This document shows, piece by piece, positions 15,147 to 23,261 of a stretch of DNA of 37,110 nucleotides. The DNA is from a virus. Where the stretch lies: IMG/VR virus record IMGVR_UViG_3300040809_000925, positions 1 through 37,110 of that record. One strand, written 5' to 3'. The position numbers and the translations under genes are program-made. The notes under the pieces are model-generated. The model was not told where the DNA came from, searched no databases, and was given only the letters and a program-made list of their open reading frames with translations. Position 1 is the stretch's first letter, and each line of letters opens with the position of its first letter.

Positions 15147-17308
15147 AAGTTAAGTCCCTAACTTATATTGAAATAGATATTAAGTATTGCGGAAATACAT
15201 ATGGTGTAGCCCCTTGTACTGCGGCTTTGACTGGCGACGATAAGTGCTTTAACACTAGAAATATACTTAGTGACTGTCAAGATCTAGATAATTTTACAGA
15301 GACAACAAAAACTATCCGCTTTGGGATGGATAACGGTTTTTTGCCTGAAGACATAGAGTGCATACCTTCGTTGCTTAGCGTTTCTGTGGTTCCTGCCAAG
15401 GTAATGCCTGGGGTTACTATTGGTGAGCGTTCAACCTTATCAGCGAAATTCAAAAATCATAGATCCGGTGATGCTGGATTCGATAAGTACATCTCAGATA
15501 GATCTTATAACCCTTTTGAGCGTGGTACATTTTGGGGTAAGTTCAAAGCCAGAAACCCATATACTAGATATATACAGTGCAGGCTAATACGCGGGGTCGT
15601 AGGTCAGGATCTTGCAGAAATGGAAGTTGAACATTTTGTTGTCGACTCAATCAACGGGCCTGGGTCTGACGGTATTGTAATACTGAAGGGTGTTGATTTT
15701 ATGCGGCTTATGGAAGCCGAAACGAGCCAAGCCCCAGCAGCTAGCAAGGGTTATTTATCCACCAATATAACTGATGCCTCAACTAGCGTAACACTAAACC
15801 CTGTAGGCATTGGTGATGCTTCATATCCCTCCAGCGGTCGCGCTGCAATCGGTGAGGAAATTGTAACATTTAGCCGTGCTGGCGATGTTTTTACTTTAAC
15901 CAGGGGGCAGAAAGGAACTGAGGCCGAGTCGCATGATGAGGATGATTTATTTCAGGTTATACTGGAGTACACCAGCGACACTGTAGCTTATATAATCAAT
16001 GATTTGATTGTTAACTATACACCTTTAGACTCAAGCTATACCGACCTTCCAGCATGGGAAGACAAGGTGACAGAGTTTAGTGATGTACTTTATACGTCTA
16101 CAATCACAAAGCCTACACCAGTTGTTACACTGCTTAATGAACTTGTAGAGCAGGCTGGTTTAATAGTTTTTGGCGACAACAAGAATCAGCAGGTTTTCTT
16201 TGACTTCATTAGAGCGACCCCGACGGGCGCTGAGCTTATTGATGATTCACAGATAAGAGATAGTAGCTTTAGGCAGGTTGAGCAGCCCAAGCTTAGATAT
16301 TCTCAAATATGGTTCTTCTATTACCGCAAAGACCTTTTTAAAAACCTCAATGATTCAGGCAATTATTATTCTGGTGTTGTCGATGTGGTCAGCGATAATC
16401 AATACGCCACAGAAAGCATAAAAAGAATTTACTCCAGATGGATACCTTCGGGTGGGCGGTCTATTGCCGCTGATGTTGCTGGAAGAATTAAGGCTAGGTA
16501 TATAAACGCACCTAAGCGCTTTAGGTTTGGATTATTTGGACCTCAAAGTCTTACTCTCGGCCAGACTGTACCAGTATCGAATATTTCACTAGAGGACGCA
16601 TCAGGGCTTACTACGCAGTCAAATGTGATAATAACAGGCCTTGAAACAAAGCCAGAAGGGGTTACGGTAGACTGTGAGGAAATAACTTTTGAGGAAGATA
16701 CGACCCCTGGTGATAGGGTTATAGACATCCCGGATGACATTAATAGCTTAAATCTTAGATCACTTCATGACTCGTTATACTCGTCTGTTGACGAGTCGGT
16801 AACAACAAGATTTATTATAGCTTCAGGGGTTACTATTGGCTCATTAAATAGCGGGGCGGCTCTAAGAACTGGAACCTGGCCATCGGGCGCCACATTGGAA
16901 CTGGTTAATAATGGATATGTTACGGGTAGAGGGGGAACTCCTGGCCAGGGTGCTAATAATGGAGCTGGAGGGGGCCCTGGATTTTATGCCGAGAAAGCAA
17001 TCACTATTGACAATCTAAATGGAGCCTTTGCAGGCGGTGGTGGCGGCGGAGGCGGTGGCATCAACTACCCATCTATATATGAGGGTGGTCACGGTGCAGG
17101 TTTTATTTTACATCCTGGAAGTGACGCAACAATAACAACAGGCGGCTCAGCAGAAAATCAAACTTATTCAGGTAACGGCGGAAGTAGGGGTCAAGCTGGT
17201 GATGGTGGAAACGGTGGCACGGGCGGAGCGGCTGGCTATGCCGTTTTGGGAGACTCCCTTGTGACTTGGACAAATCTGGGTACATTTTACGGTATTAGGA
17301 CGGGTTAA
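15137..17308 (+). CDS. Tail tip/hub protein with C-terminal glycine-rich adhesin domain
   Basis: A 723-residue protein. Residues 1-530 resemble a tail hub: the start MGLEVKSLTYIEIDIKYCGN and Cys-containing CFNTRNILSDCQDLDNF, then KARNPYTRYIQCRLIRG and QVFFDFIRATPTG. Residues about 597-723 change style completely: GRGGTPGQGANNGAGGGPG, a run of nine glycines (bases 17033-17059), GGSRGQAGDGGNGGTGG, then the closing VTWTNLGTFYGI. Packed glycine-rich stretches followed by VTW-x-N-x-GT-x-YG are the hallmark of polyglycine adhesins such as T2/T4-like gp38 and of lambda J-type tips. This domain probably contacts the host receptor. Confidence 0.75.
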   Translation: MGLEVKSLTYIEIDIKYCGNTYGVAPCTAALTGDDKCFNTRNILSDCQDLDNFTETTKTIRFGMDNGFLPEDIECIPSLLSVSVVPAKVMPGVTIGERSTLSAKFKNHRSGDAGFDKYISDRSYNPFERGTFWGKFKARNPYTRYIQCRLIRGVVGQDLAEMEVEHFVVDSINGPGSDGIVILKGVDFMRLMEAETSQAPAASKGYLSTNITDASTSVTLNPVGIGDASYPSSGRAAIGEEIVTFSRAGDVFTLTRGQKGTEAESHDEDDLFQVILEYTSDTVAYIINDLIVNYTPLDSSYTDLPAWEDKVTEFSDVLYTSTITKPTPVVTLLNELVEQAGLIVFGDNKNQQVFFDFIRATPTGAELIDDSQIRDSSFRQVEQPKLRYSQIWFFYYRKDLFKNLNDSGNYYSGVVDVVSDNQYATESIKRIYSRWIPSGGRSIAADVAGRIKARYINAPKRFRFGLFGPQSLTLGQTVPVSNISLEDASGLTTQSNVIITGLETKPEGVTVDCEEITFEEDTTPGDRVIDIPDDINSLNLRSLHDSLYSSVDESVTTRFIIASGVTIGSLNSGAALRTGTWPSGATLELVNNGYVTGRGGTPGQGANNGAGGGPGFYAEKAITIDNLNGAFAGGGGGGGGGINYPSIYEGGHGAGFILHPGSDATITTGGSAENQTYSGNGGSRGQAGDGGNGGTGGAAGYAVLGDSLVTWTNLGTFYGIRTG

Positions 17309-17310
17309 AA

Positions 17311-17898
17311 ATGGGTAAAAAAACAGTTTGGAATGCTGGCGTATTTATAAATAGCCCGCTATTCCCTGCGGACACAAGCACAAGTATTAGTGTTAAAAGC
17401 TCTAAGGATGACTCTTTTGCGGTTATATACAGCAATCGAGACGGCGCTGCGAAATCAAATCCTTTTACTATTTCGGAATCTGGTAAAATAGAGTTTTACG
17501 CCGACCCTGGACGGTATAATATTACAGCTACAAGCGGCGTAGAAACTGTTACGTGGGATGACGAAATAATAAAACCGCAATCCATATTAACTCAAGAAAA
17601 GACTGCCAGTTTTCAAGTTGCGGCTGATGACCTTGATGTGATGTTTGTTATTACTGGTTCAAACAATGTAGATATAACAGTCCCGTCGGAAGCAACAGAC
17701 ACGCTAGACCAGGACTTTATATTCCATGTAAGGCATGACGGAACAGGAATATTAACAATAGTTCAAGACACTGGTGTAACGATAATACCACAGCCTGGCG
17801 GGTCTCTTGTTATCCCTATAGATGGTACAGTATCATGCAGCTACCCTAGAACTACTGTTGATCGATGGGTGCTATATGGAAATCTGGTGGCCGCATGA
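17311..17898 (+). CDS. Tail fibre-type protein, two beta domains
   Basis: A 195-residue protein. Residues 35-75 carry the common fibre N-terminal pattern RDGAAKSNPFTISESGKIEF followed by YADPGRYNITA. The C-terminal half (about 115-190) carries FIFHVRHDGTGILTI, DTGVTIIPQPGG and WVLYGNLV, typical of phage tail carbohydrate-associated domains. It follows the tip protein after two bases and ends in ATGA overlap with the next gene. A receptor-binding or tip-decorating role is inferred. Confidence 0.65.
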   Translation: MGKKTVWNAGVFINSPLFPADTSTSISVKSSKDDSFAVIYSNRDGAAKSNPFTISESGKIEFYADPGRYNITATSGVETVTWDDEIIKPQSILTQEKTASFQVAADDLDVMFVITGSNNVDITVPSEATDTLDQDFIFHVRHDGTGILTIVQDTGVTIIPQPGGSLVIPIDGTVSCSYPRTTVDRWVLYGNLVAA

Positions 17899-18326
17899 TT
17901 ATACCCGGTATTATTGCTGGACAATCATCCATTGAGGAGCTTTACATATCGAGCGAGCCTTACCCGGTTTTTAGTCGTGACGCTATAGCCTGCTCCGGGT
18001 CTGCGTCTGGGGCGTTTTTTTTAAATGTAGCCCCAGAAAATACAGATGGCCTTAATGTTTCCGGGGCCATGCTAGGAATTCACACTTTATTACAAGTGGT
18101 GGTTGAACATACCCTAGAAACTGATGGTATTGACGTAGAAGGTGAAATATCTGGAACTCATGACTTAACAAGCATCGTAGAGCACACTTTAGATACTGAC
18201 GGGGTTGATGTGGAAGGTGAGATAACTGGAGTTCACAGTTTAACAACCATCATCGAGCATTCCGTTTATGATACAGATGGAATAAACGTCGCAGGGTCAA
18301 TCACTGGAACTCATACACTGGTTTAA
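17895..18326 (+). CDS. Tail protein with four ~24-residue repeats
   Basis: A 143-residue protein from the ATG at 17895, which overlaps the previous stop. After about 45 residues there are four tandem units of the form TDG-h-x-V-x-G-x-h-x-G-x-H-x-L-x2-hh-EH (for example TDGIDVEGEISGTHDL and TDGVDVEGEITGVHSL). The last unit is truncated after THTLV. Repeats of DG-V-x-G-x-I-x-G are common in phage tail proteins and may form a beta solenoid or spacer. The number of units may vary between related phages. Confidence 0.65.
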   Translation: MIIPGIIAGQSSIEELYISSEPYPVFSRDAIACSGSASGAFFLNVAPENTDGLNVSGAMLGIHTLLQVVVEHTLETDGIDVEGEISGTHDLTSIVEHTLDTDGVDVEGEITGVHSLTTIIEHSVYDTDGINVAGSITGTHTLV

Positions 18327-18330
18327 AAAT

Positions 18331-19272
18331 ATGCAAATAGAACAAAAAGTAGGAATAGAGGGCTTTATTGGTATTAGGGTTATCGATAAAGACGGTAAAG
18401 AGCGATTTACAAATATAGATCCTGAGACGGGGTTGGGGCCCAAAAACCTAATCGTAAATACAGGGCTGGACATGCTTGGCACCTCTAGCCCTAAAGGAGC
18501 AAGCGATTATTGCAGGGTAGGTACAGGTACAACCACGCCGGCAGCAGGTCAGACTGACCTAGTATCTAGGTTTGGTAGTGGCACCGGAACAATCACAGGC
18601 AATACCGTAAGCAATTCAGGGGCAGCGCCGTGGTATTGGGATCTTGAAAGAGAATATGAATTTTCAGCTGGATCAGTAGATGGAGCTGCGCTTACAGAGG
18701 TGGGTTTTTTTGAAAACTCAAGTGGGGACATGTTCTCGAGAAGTCTGATAAAAGACGGAGGCGGAACACCAACCTCAATAACATTGACGGCTTTAGAGGT
18801 GTTGTACGTAACATATGTAATCAGGGTGAATGTGCCAAACTCAGACACAACCGGTACATTCACAATAAATTCAGATACATATAACTACACGTGCAGGGCT
18901 GCTTATGCATCAACTGAAACTTTTTGGAGTCCTGAGTACAACCTATTTTTATATATCCGCAATATAGCAGTGCAAGAAACTCAAACCCTGGGAAGTATAA
19001 CTTCTAAGCCAAGCGGAACCCAGCTAGTGGGGACAGACTCTCAAGCATCATATGTCCCTGGTTCATATCAACGTACGTCAAGTCTAACCCTCGGTAGAGA
19101 TGACGGCAATTTTGGTAGTGGTATAGGGTCTTTTTCCATTGGCGATTCTTCCTCCACCCCCATCTTTCAGTTTTCTGTTGATAGGGTATCTGACGGCGCA
19201 AGAATCCCCAAGGATAATACAAATACCTTGAGCATGCTAAACGCCTTTAAAGTTGTCTGGAGTGCCGTGTAA
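18331..19272 (+). CDS. Tail structural protein
   Basis: A 313-residue protein with phage tail features: an early GFIGIRVIDKDGKERF strand pair, NLIVNTGLDMLG near residue 40 and CRVGTGTTTPAAGQTDL near residues 61-77. Similar segments occur in proteins placed after the tail tip in phages of marine gammaproteobacteria. The composition is beta-rich, without membrane segments. It is joined by TAATG overlap to the last late gene. Its role is inferred from context only. Confidence 0.6.
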   Translation: MQIEQKVGIEGFIGIRVIDKDGKERFTNIDPETGLGPKNLIVNTGLDMLGTSSPKGASDYCRVGTGTTTPAAGQTDLVSRFGSGTGTITGNTVSNSGAAPWYWDLEREYEFSAGSVDGAALTEVGFFENSSGDMFSRSLIKDGGGTPTSITLTALEVLYVTYVIRVNVPNSDTTGTFTINSDTYNYTCRAAYASTETFWSPEYNLFLYIRNIAVQETQTLGSITSKPSGTQLVGTDSQASYVPGSYQRTSSLTLGRDDGNFGSGIGSFSIGDSSSTPIFQFSVDRVSDGARIPKDNTNTLSMLNAFKVVWSAV

Positions 19273-19844
19273 TGTGGCCTTCTGGTAATTGGGCTACTAC
19301 TCCTCAAGAGGTTGAGATTCTATACCCTAAAAATGCAGGAAGGCTAATCAAGCCGCGTGATTACGGGCCTTTTGCGCTGGGTGATACATCTGAAGGTCTA
19401 GACTCTTACGAATGGGAATTAGAGTATGATGGATTAAATTATAATCTAGGATTGGTCGGTCAAAGTAAGAGCTTGTTATTTACTGAGTCAGATTCTCTTG
19501 GCGCTGATTTAACATTTGATCAAGCGGGAAGGGCTTTTGTTGTCTACGTTAAATTAGATGGGGTTTGGATTTATTGGTATGACCCAACTATTCCGGGATT
19601 TACTAAAACGCAGTTATCATCGACAGCTTCCAACCCATTCTGCACGCTAGATATGCGTGACCCGACACAGAATGACACTAGCGATATATTAGTTTTTTAT
19701 CAAAGAGCAAACGCAATTTATTACAGGATAAGCTCAGATAGATATACCGTTGAATACGCCACACCTGTAACGAATTTAAATGGCAAAAACATACACAGGT
19801 GCGGCATAGGTAAGAATAACAGGTTTACGCTGGTTTACCGTTAG
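19272..19844 (+). CDS. Tail structural protein, last gene of late operon
   Basis: A 190-residue protein starting MWPSGNWATTPQEVEILYPK. Residues 73-160 carry LTFDQAGRAFVVYVKLDGVWIYWYDP, CTLDMRDPTQNDTSDILVFYQRANAIYYR and DRYTVEYATPV. These form a repeated beta pattern like those in structural proteins at the end of siphophage tail operons. It meets the leftward MazG-like gene tail to tail with overlapping stop codons (19841-19844). No terminator was found between them, so read-through antisense transcription is possible. Confidence 0.6.
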   Translation: MWPSGNWATTPQEVEILYPKNAGRLIKPRDYGPFALGDTSEGLDSYEWELEYDGLNYNLGLVGQSKSLLFTESDSLGADLTFDQAGRAFVVYVKLDGVWIYWYDPTIPGFTKTQLSSTASNPFCTLDMRDPTQNDTSDILVFYQRANAIYYRISSDRYTVEYATPVTNLNGKNIHRCGIGKNNRFTLVYR

Positions 19845-20323
19845 CAGTTTGCCTCTATGTGAGAATCTAGGCGGGATTGAAGCTCATTCCTTTGCTCCTC
19901 GGTTAGATTCTCCCACTTAACAAATAGACCATCAATCATCATCCCTTTGCGGTCTTTGATCGCATCCCAAGCCATCTGTAAGCAGTCCTCAAAGCTAAAC
20001 CCGTTAGTATGAGCTAAGCCCATTAATTGCTCTATTGCTGCCGAATAAGCCCTCAATTTTACGAATGAGCAAACATCCCCTATCCCGTGGCCATAACGAT
20101 TCCCTATAATATTTATAGGCAGGTCATCAAATTTATTGGCATTAATAATGCAGACTACCATGTCTCCTATAGCGTCCATTGCCTCACTATCTGAATCAGC
20201 AATAAGGTATTCACCTAGTTCTTCGGCGAACTTTAACACCTGCTTTTTCTCAGTGCTTTGATCGTAAATCCCCCGCACCTCAGCCCAGTGCTCTACTTTT
20301 ATTTTGAAGTCTTCGAATTTCAT
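19841..20323 (-). CDS. MazG-like nucleotide pyrophosphohydrolase
   Basis: A 160-residue protein of the all-alpha NTP pyrophosphohydrolase superfamily. The metal-binding set is visible: KFAEELGEYL (E34, E35, E38) followed by EAMDAIGDMVV (D50, D54), the E-x2-E then D-x3-D pattern used to hold magnesium. The second half lacks these residues. Phage MazG-like proteins hydrolyse nucleotides, possibly including alarmones, to support phage growth. It is the last gene of the leftward early block. A repeated leader with hairpins lies just upstream (20329-20363). Confidence 0.8.
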   Translation of the reverse strand: MKFEDFKIKVEHWAEVRGIYDQSTEKKQVLKFAEELGEYLIADSDSEAMDAIGDMVVCIINANKFDDLPINIIGNRYGHGIGDVCSFVKLRAYSAAIEQLMGLAHTNGFSFEDCLQMAWDAIKDRKGMMIDGLFVKWENLTEEQRNELQSRLDSHIEANC

Positions 20324-20328
20324 ACGTT

Positions 20329-20363
20329 TCCCCTATGGGGCCGTAGCCCCGTTAAATTGATTT
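20329..20363 (-). repeat. Duplicated 5' leader with SD-sequestering hairpins, copy 1
   Basis: This 35-base block recurs at 20762-20796 with one difference. On the minus strand it reads through GGGGC-TACG-GCCCC, a stable tetraloop hairpin, and ends in ATAGGGGA directly before the start codon of the MazG-like gene. The last GGGG is the ribosome binding site and can instead pair with CCCC of the hairpin (CCCC-ATA-GGGG). So two exclusive structures are possible, one leaving the site free and one hiding it. Confidence 0.65.
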
Positions 20364-20386
20364 GTTTGTATCCCGGTTATTGCCGG

Positions 20387-20554
20387 CTAACTAAAAGGCA
20401 GCCAATCATCGCAGCGCTTGCATTTGTATTCACGCCCGTGAGGCTCGTCCCTGTGCCTCCCTTCATTCATTAATCGAGTAAGCGCACCGCCCCGCGGGAT
20501 AACGGAGAATGGCGGCTTTCTTTTTGGATCGTCGTGATGATTGCTAGCCCACAT
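20387..20554 (-). CDS. Small Cys-containing protein, unknown
   Basis: A 55-residue basic protein ending in the zinc-knuckle-like YKCKRCDDWLPFS. It is likely read from the ATG at 20554, which overlaps the stop of the upstream gene by eleven bases; a longer version from 20572 is also open. The ribosome binding site is weak, so coupling is likely. The CxxC pair may bind a metal with a partner protein. Function not recognised. Confidence 0.5.
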   Translation of the reverse strand: MWASNHHDDPKRKPPFSVIPRGGALTRLMNEGRHRDEPHGREYKCKRCDDWLPFS

Positions 20555-20756
20555 GTTTTTTAATCTCAGCATTAATGTGTTTTTTAATCTGTCTGGAACT
20601 CATTATCGCCCTAGAGTGTAGATTAATTTTAAGGCTGGCGCGGTTTAATATATACCTTGAGTCGCATTCCAAAAATTTATGGCTTAAACTTCTTGCGGCT
20701 TTTTTGAAGTTTTTATGATTGGTTATCACAACCATGTTTTTTTGCTTTTGGTCCAT
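20544..20756 (-). CDS. Small basic protein, unknown
   Basis: A 70-residue, strongly basic protein starting MDQKQKNMVVITNHKNFKKA. A strong ribosome binding site GGGGAGAGG precedes the ATG. The sequence has several helical stretches without clear motifs. Upstream lies the second copy of the duplicated leader (20762-20796). It belongs to the leftward early block; nucleic-acid binding is possible from the charge, but unproven. Confidence 0.55.
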   Translation of the reverse strand: MDQKQKNMVVITNHKNFKKAARSLSHKFLECDSRYILNRASLKINLHSRAIMSSRQIKKHINAEIKKHVG

Positions 20757-20761
20757 ACCTC

Positions 20762-20796
20762 TCCCCTATGGGGCTGTAGCCCCGTTAAATTGATTT
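20762..20796 (-). repeat. Duplicated 5' leader with SD-sequestering hairpins, copy 2
   Basis: The same 35-base block as at 20329-20363, differing at one base (hairpin loop TACA instead of TACG). It ends in ATAGGGGAGAGG just before the ATG at 20756. As in copy 1, the CCCC-ATA-GGGG pairing would hide the ribosome binding site, while GGGGC/GCCCC would free it. Two near-identical leaders before two genes suggest shared control. Confidence 0.65.
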
Positions 20797-21214
20797 ATGG
20801 GTTTAGTGCTTCACCGTTTTCGGCATGCCATTGCGAATGGTGAGCAGAGCAAAGCCACCTTATTTTTAATGGCTTCAGGTAGTCGTCATGGTGAGCATGT
20901 ATATTATTTTTAGTGTCGCAAACCTCACAAGGCTCCTTGAATAGCTTATTATCACGTATATAGTTGTTAACCATATTGTGGGCCCTGTATTTATTTGGGT
21001 ATTTCTCTCTGTATTTTTTCAGGTAATCACTTCCCTGCCTGTTACCTCTAGCCCTATCATAAGCCCTGACTCGGTCAATATTATCCCGCCTGTTTTCTAT
21101 CGCGCACTCTCTAGCGCAAGGTATGCATTTGTTTAATCTACCGTCTTTCATGCCTCTATGCCTATAGAATTCACTGACATCCTTTTTTTCGTCACATCGA
21201 ATACATCTTTTCAT
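20795..21214 (-). CDS. HNH-type protein with N-terminal zinc ribbon
   Basis: A 139-residue protein. The N terminus has C4-x2-C7 and C30-x2-C33, a zinc ribbon. The C-terminal half carries C96-x2-C99, H108-H109-D110 in IHAHHDDY, then WLCSAHHSQWH with C122 and H125-H126. This is the variant HNH layout of small phage endonucleases. A strong GGAGGTGA precedes the ATG. Free-standing HNH genes of this kind may be mobile or assist DNA processing. It lies between the SSB gene and small basic genes. Confidence 0.7.
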   Translation of the reverse strand: MKRCIRCDEKKDVSEFYRHRGMKDGRLNKCIPCARECAIENRRDNIDRVRAYDRARGNRQGSDYLKKYREKYPNKYRAHNMVNNYIRDNKLFKEPCEVCDTKNNIHAHHDDYLKPLKIRWLCSAHHSQWHAENGEALNP

Positions 21215-21260
21215 AATTCACCTCCATGTGAATAATACGGCTCCATTAGAACGGAGTCAA

Positions 21261-21833
21261 TTAGAACGGTATATCCGAATCAAGATTATCCATTTCTGCC
21301 GCCGGCTGCTGCTGATGCACACCTTGCGGCTGGTTACGCGGTGGCGGGTGGCCTGATGTGTATTGTTGCTGAGCAGGGCTAGAAGGGTATCCCGCAGCAC
21401 CTTGAGCATTGGCATTCGGCTGATACTGGGCAGCACCATTGCTTACGGGTGCCGGTGCATGTGGTGAATTCTGTACATTCTGACCGTTTCCCGAATCGCG
21501 ACTGTCTAGCATTTGCATTTCACTGGCTACAATCTCAGTAGTGTATCTATCTTGACCGCTTTGATCTTGCCATTTGCGAGTACGCAGAGAGCCTTCAACA
21601 TACACCTTTGAGCCCTTTTTGAGGTATTGCCCCGCTATCTCTGCCAGCTTGTTAAAGAAGCATGCACGGTGCCATTCTGTGCGCTCCTGTTGCTGCCCAG
21701 TGTTCTTGTCCTTCCAGCTTTCAGATGTTGCTATTGTGCAATTCGTAATAGCCTTACCGTCTGCCGTGTATCGTGTTTCGGGATCGCTGCCGAGATTACC
21801 AACAATGATCACTTTATTTACTCCGCGCGCCAT
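21261..21833 (-). CDS. ssb: Single-stranded DNA-binding protein
   Basis: A 190-residue SSB with an OB fold in residues 1-110 ([19 protein letters not shown], then [34 protein letters not shown]). A long Gln/Pro/Gly-rich disordered linker follows, and the conserved acidic tip DSDIPF closes it, which docks host and phage replication and repair proteins. Length and order are as in bacterial SSBs. It directly follows the annealing-protein gene (stop and ATG adjacent), a typical pairing in phage recombination modules. Confidence 0.95.
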   Translation of the reverse strand: MARGVNKVIIVGNLGSDPETRYTADGKAITNCTIATSESWKDKNTGQQQERTEWHRACFFNKLAEIAGQYLKKGSKVYVEGSLRTRKWQDQSGQDRYTTEIVASEMQMLDSRDSGNGQNVQNSPHAPAPVSNGAAQYQPNANAQGAAGYPSSPAQQQYTSGHPPPRNQPQGVHQQQPAAEMDNLDSDIPF

Positions 21834-22454
21834 TTATTCACCTTGTTTTTTATCTGAATGGTTTTTAACTTCAAAATACTTGCTTACTGCGTCCGAGTAT
21901 TCTTGAGATCTAAAAATCTTAGAATCCTCAAGATCAAAAATACCTCCTTTAGTCGTAGCTATACCTAGATTCTGCCTTGTTTCATCACTCATTGAGTACA
22001 TCATTTGAGCCGCATATAATAAATCACCGCTTTTTAATGCTTTTTTGACCTCCAAAATAATCTCTAGATTTTCACATACCGACAAATTATGCTTTTTAAG
22101 TCTTAACGTAGCCTCATTAACATGTTGATTTATAATTGCGTCAGAAACTTCATTTGCGCTTGCCACCTGCTCGCCACCATAACCACAAGCAGCCAAGGCA
22201 CGCCCCCACGCGGATGTTTCGCAGTTCTCTAATGCTGAGGTCTGGTTTATTTTAGTCGCCCCTCTAACCTCTTCAGCATGCCCTATACCTCTAATACCTC
22301 CATTTTCGTTATAGATAGTTGCTTTAATAACTATCATTTGCCCATCATCCCTAATGATTTCAGAATGCAACGCCCAATCCGGGTGATCTTTTTTTAGTTG
22401 GCTAATTCTTTCAGCTACAGTTGTATATTCTTTGCCATGTATCTTTACACTCAC
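21834..22454 (-). CDS. Putative phage recombination/ssDNA-annealing protein
   Basis: A 206-residue protein. Residues 8-100 carry YTTVAERISQLKKDHPDW, a GIGHAEEVRGATKINQTSALENCETS segment and WGRALAACGYGGEQVASANEV. This block (ending ETSAWGRALA) is found in phage recombination-associated proteins, usually next to SSB; I think of Rad52/Erf-type annealing proteins but cannot prove the family. The frame opens farther upstream at 22511 with a hydrophobic lead; I prefer the GTG at 22454 because GGGGG stands seven to eight bases before it and the text then starts SVKIHGKEY. Confidence 0.6.
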   Translation of the reverse strand: MSVKIHGKEYTTVAERISQLKKDHPDWALHSEIIRDDGQMIVIKATIYNENGGIRGIGHAEEVRGATKINQTSALENCETSAWGRALAACGYGGEQVASANEVSDAIINQHVNEATLRLKKHNLSVCENLEIILEVKKALKSGDLLYAAQMMYSMSDETRQNLGIATTKGGIFDLEDSKIFRSQEYSDAVSKYFEVKNHSDKKQGE

Positions 22455-22514
22455 AACACTACCCCCACTAAAAAACAAAACCCCAACAAAGAATACATTA
22501 ATAAAAAACAAGCC

Positions 22515-22715
22515 CTATTTATCATGTAGCCCCCTAATAAAGTCCTCTACTTTTGCTAGATCGTGATCAGTGAGTGAGCCGACCGGGAAACAATTGCCTA
22601 TCATTACGTTAGGGTCTGTATCAATCCCAGTGCTTTTAGTTGTCGCAATTACCAAGCCCTCTAGATCTGAAATATCAAAGTACTCGTATTCTTGCATGTA
22701 TTCCGGTTCAAACAT
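22515..22715 (-). CDS. Small acidic protein, unknown
   Basis: A 66-residue acidic protein starting MFEPEYMQEYEYFDISDLEG, with GGGGA eight bases before the ATG. It is located between the intrinsic terminator at 22751-22777 and the recombination gene. The high acidity suggests a protein partner or DNA mimic, but no family is recognised. No clear promoter was found between the terminator and this gene, so it may rely on read-through. Confidence 0.55.
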   Translation of the reverse strand: MFEPEYMQEYEYFDISDLEGLVIATTKSTGIDTDPNVMIGNCFPVGSLTDHDLAKVEDFIRGLHDK

Positions 22716-22750
22716 TTTCTAAAATCCCCATTGTTAATATTGTTAAAAGT

Positions 22751-22777
22751 AATAAAAAAGCCCAGGGTTTTGGGCTT
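22751..22777 (-). terminator. Intrinsic terminator, leftward
   Basis: On the minus strand AAGCCCA (from 22777) pairs with TGGGCTT across a six-base loop, followed by TTTTATT. It stands directly after the stop of the 22776-23150 gene. Read-through would be needed for genes farther left unless they have their own promoter. Confidence 0.7.
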
Positions 22778-23150
22778 ATTCGTTCTCGACATTGAAAAGC
22801 ATTTCTGATTCTAGTTGTTCGTCGAAAGCCTTCACAAGCCGCTGTAGCGCGTCGAAATACTTTTTTGATGTTGCTGTGCAATCGCATGACTTAACCTCCT
22901 TATAAGCATTTAAAAATGCCACAAAAACAGAATCACAGCTTAGTGCGTCGATAATTTCCATTTTTGCCGTTGAATTGCGATCCTTTCCGCTCAAAAAATT
23001 ATCCATTAACTCAGTAGCCCGACGTTTAGCTTCGGCCTCGTTTTCCTCTTCGGTTGGCGCCTCTTCTGGAAAAGTAGCGTAAGGATTGCTTAAAGGATTG
23101 CCGCCGGTTTCTATTGAGTAGCTTGGATCGTTTCGTTTCATTCTAGTCAT
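22776..23150 (-). CDS. Acidic early protein, unknown
   Basis: A 124-residue protein, first gene of the leftward block, behind the promoter at 23179-23207. Its N-terminal third is Glu-rich (PEEAPTEEENEAEAKRRA), the rest is helical with CDCTATSKKYFDALQRLVKAF. AGGA and GGAG precede the ATG. A terminator follows. As the first gene of an early operon it could be a host-takeover or regulatory protein, but nothing in the sequence tells which. Confidence 0.65.
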   Translation of the reverse strand: MTRMKRNDPSYSIETGGNPLSNPYATFPEEAPTEEENEAEAKRRATELMDNFLSGKDRNSTAKMEIIDALSCDSVFVAFLNAYKEVKSCDCTATSKKYFDALQRLVKAFDEQLESEMLFNVENE

Positions 23151-23178
23151 TTTCCTGCTCCCGTTGTTGATATTGGTA

Positions 23179-23218
23179 ATACTAGCCTAGCTAGATTGTA
23201 CCGTCAAGCCTTGACAGT
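23179..23218. promoter_or_regulatory. Divergent promoter pair sharing a palindromic operator
   Basis: Rightward: TTGACA at 23211-23216, TATACT at 23233-23238, 16-base spacer. Leftward: TTGACG (complement of 23202-23207), TAGTAT (complement of 23179-23184), 17-base spacer. Both -35 boxes are inside one interrupted palindrome, GTCAAG-C-CTTGAC at 23203-23215, with outer AC/GT matches at 23200-23201 and 23217-23218. A dimeric repressor bound here would close both promoters at once. Confidence 0.68.
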
Positions 23219-23232
23219 AAAAACGCCATGTG

Positions 23233-23238
23233 TATACT
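23233..23238 (+). promoter_or_regulatory. -10 box of the rightward early promoter
   Basis: TATACT lies 16 bases after the TTGACA at 23211-23216. The transcript should start near 23245, seventeen bases before the ATG at 23262, with GAGGG as ribosome binding site. Confidence 0.6.
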
Positions 23239-23261
23239 GTAAATAAAAGAGTGAGGGCAAT

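Noticed and set aside
20258-20473. Plus-strand frame of 71 codons opposite the MazG-like gene start
   Set aside because: No ribosome binding site, opposite to the strand of the block, and covers the conserved duplicated leader.
21244-21271. 10-base direct repeat ATTAGAACGG after the SSB gene
   Set aside because: It only duplicates the last bases of ssb once; probably a small slippage event without function.
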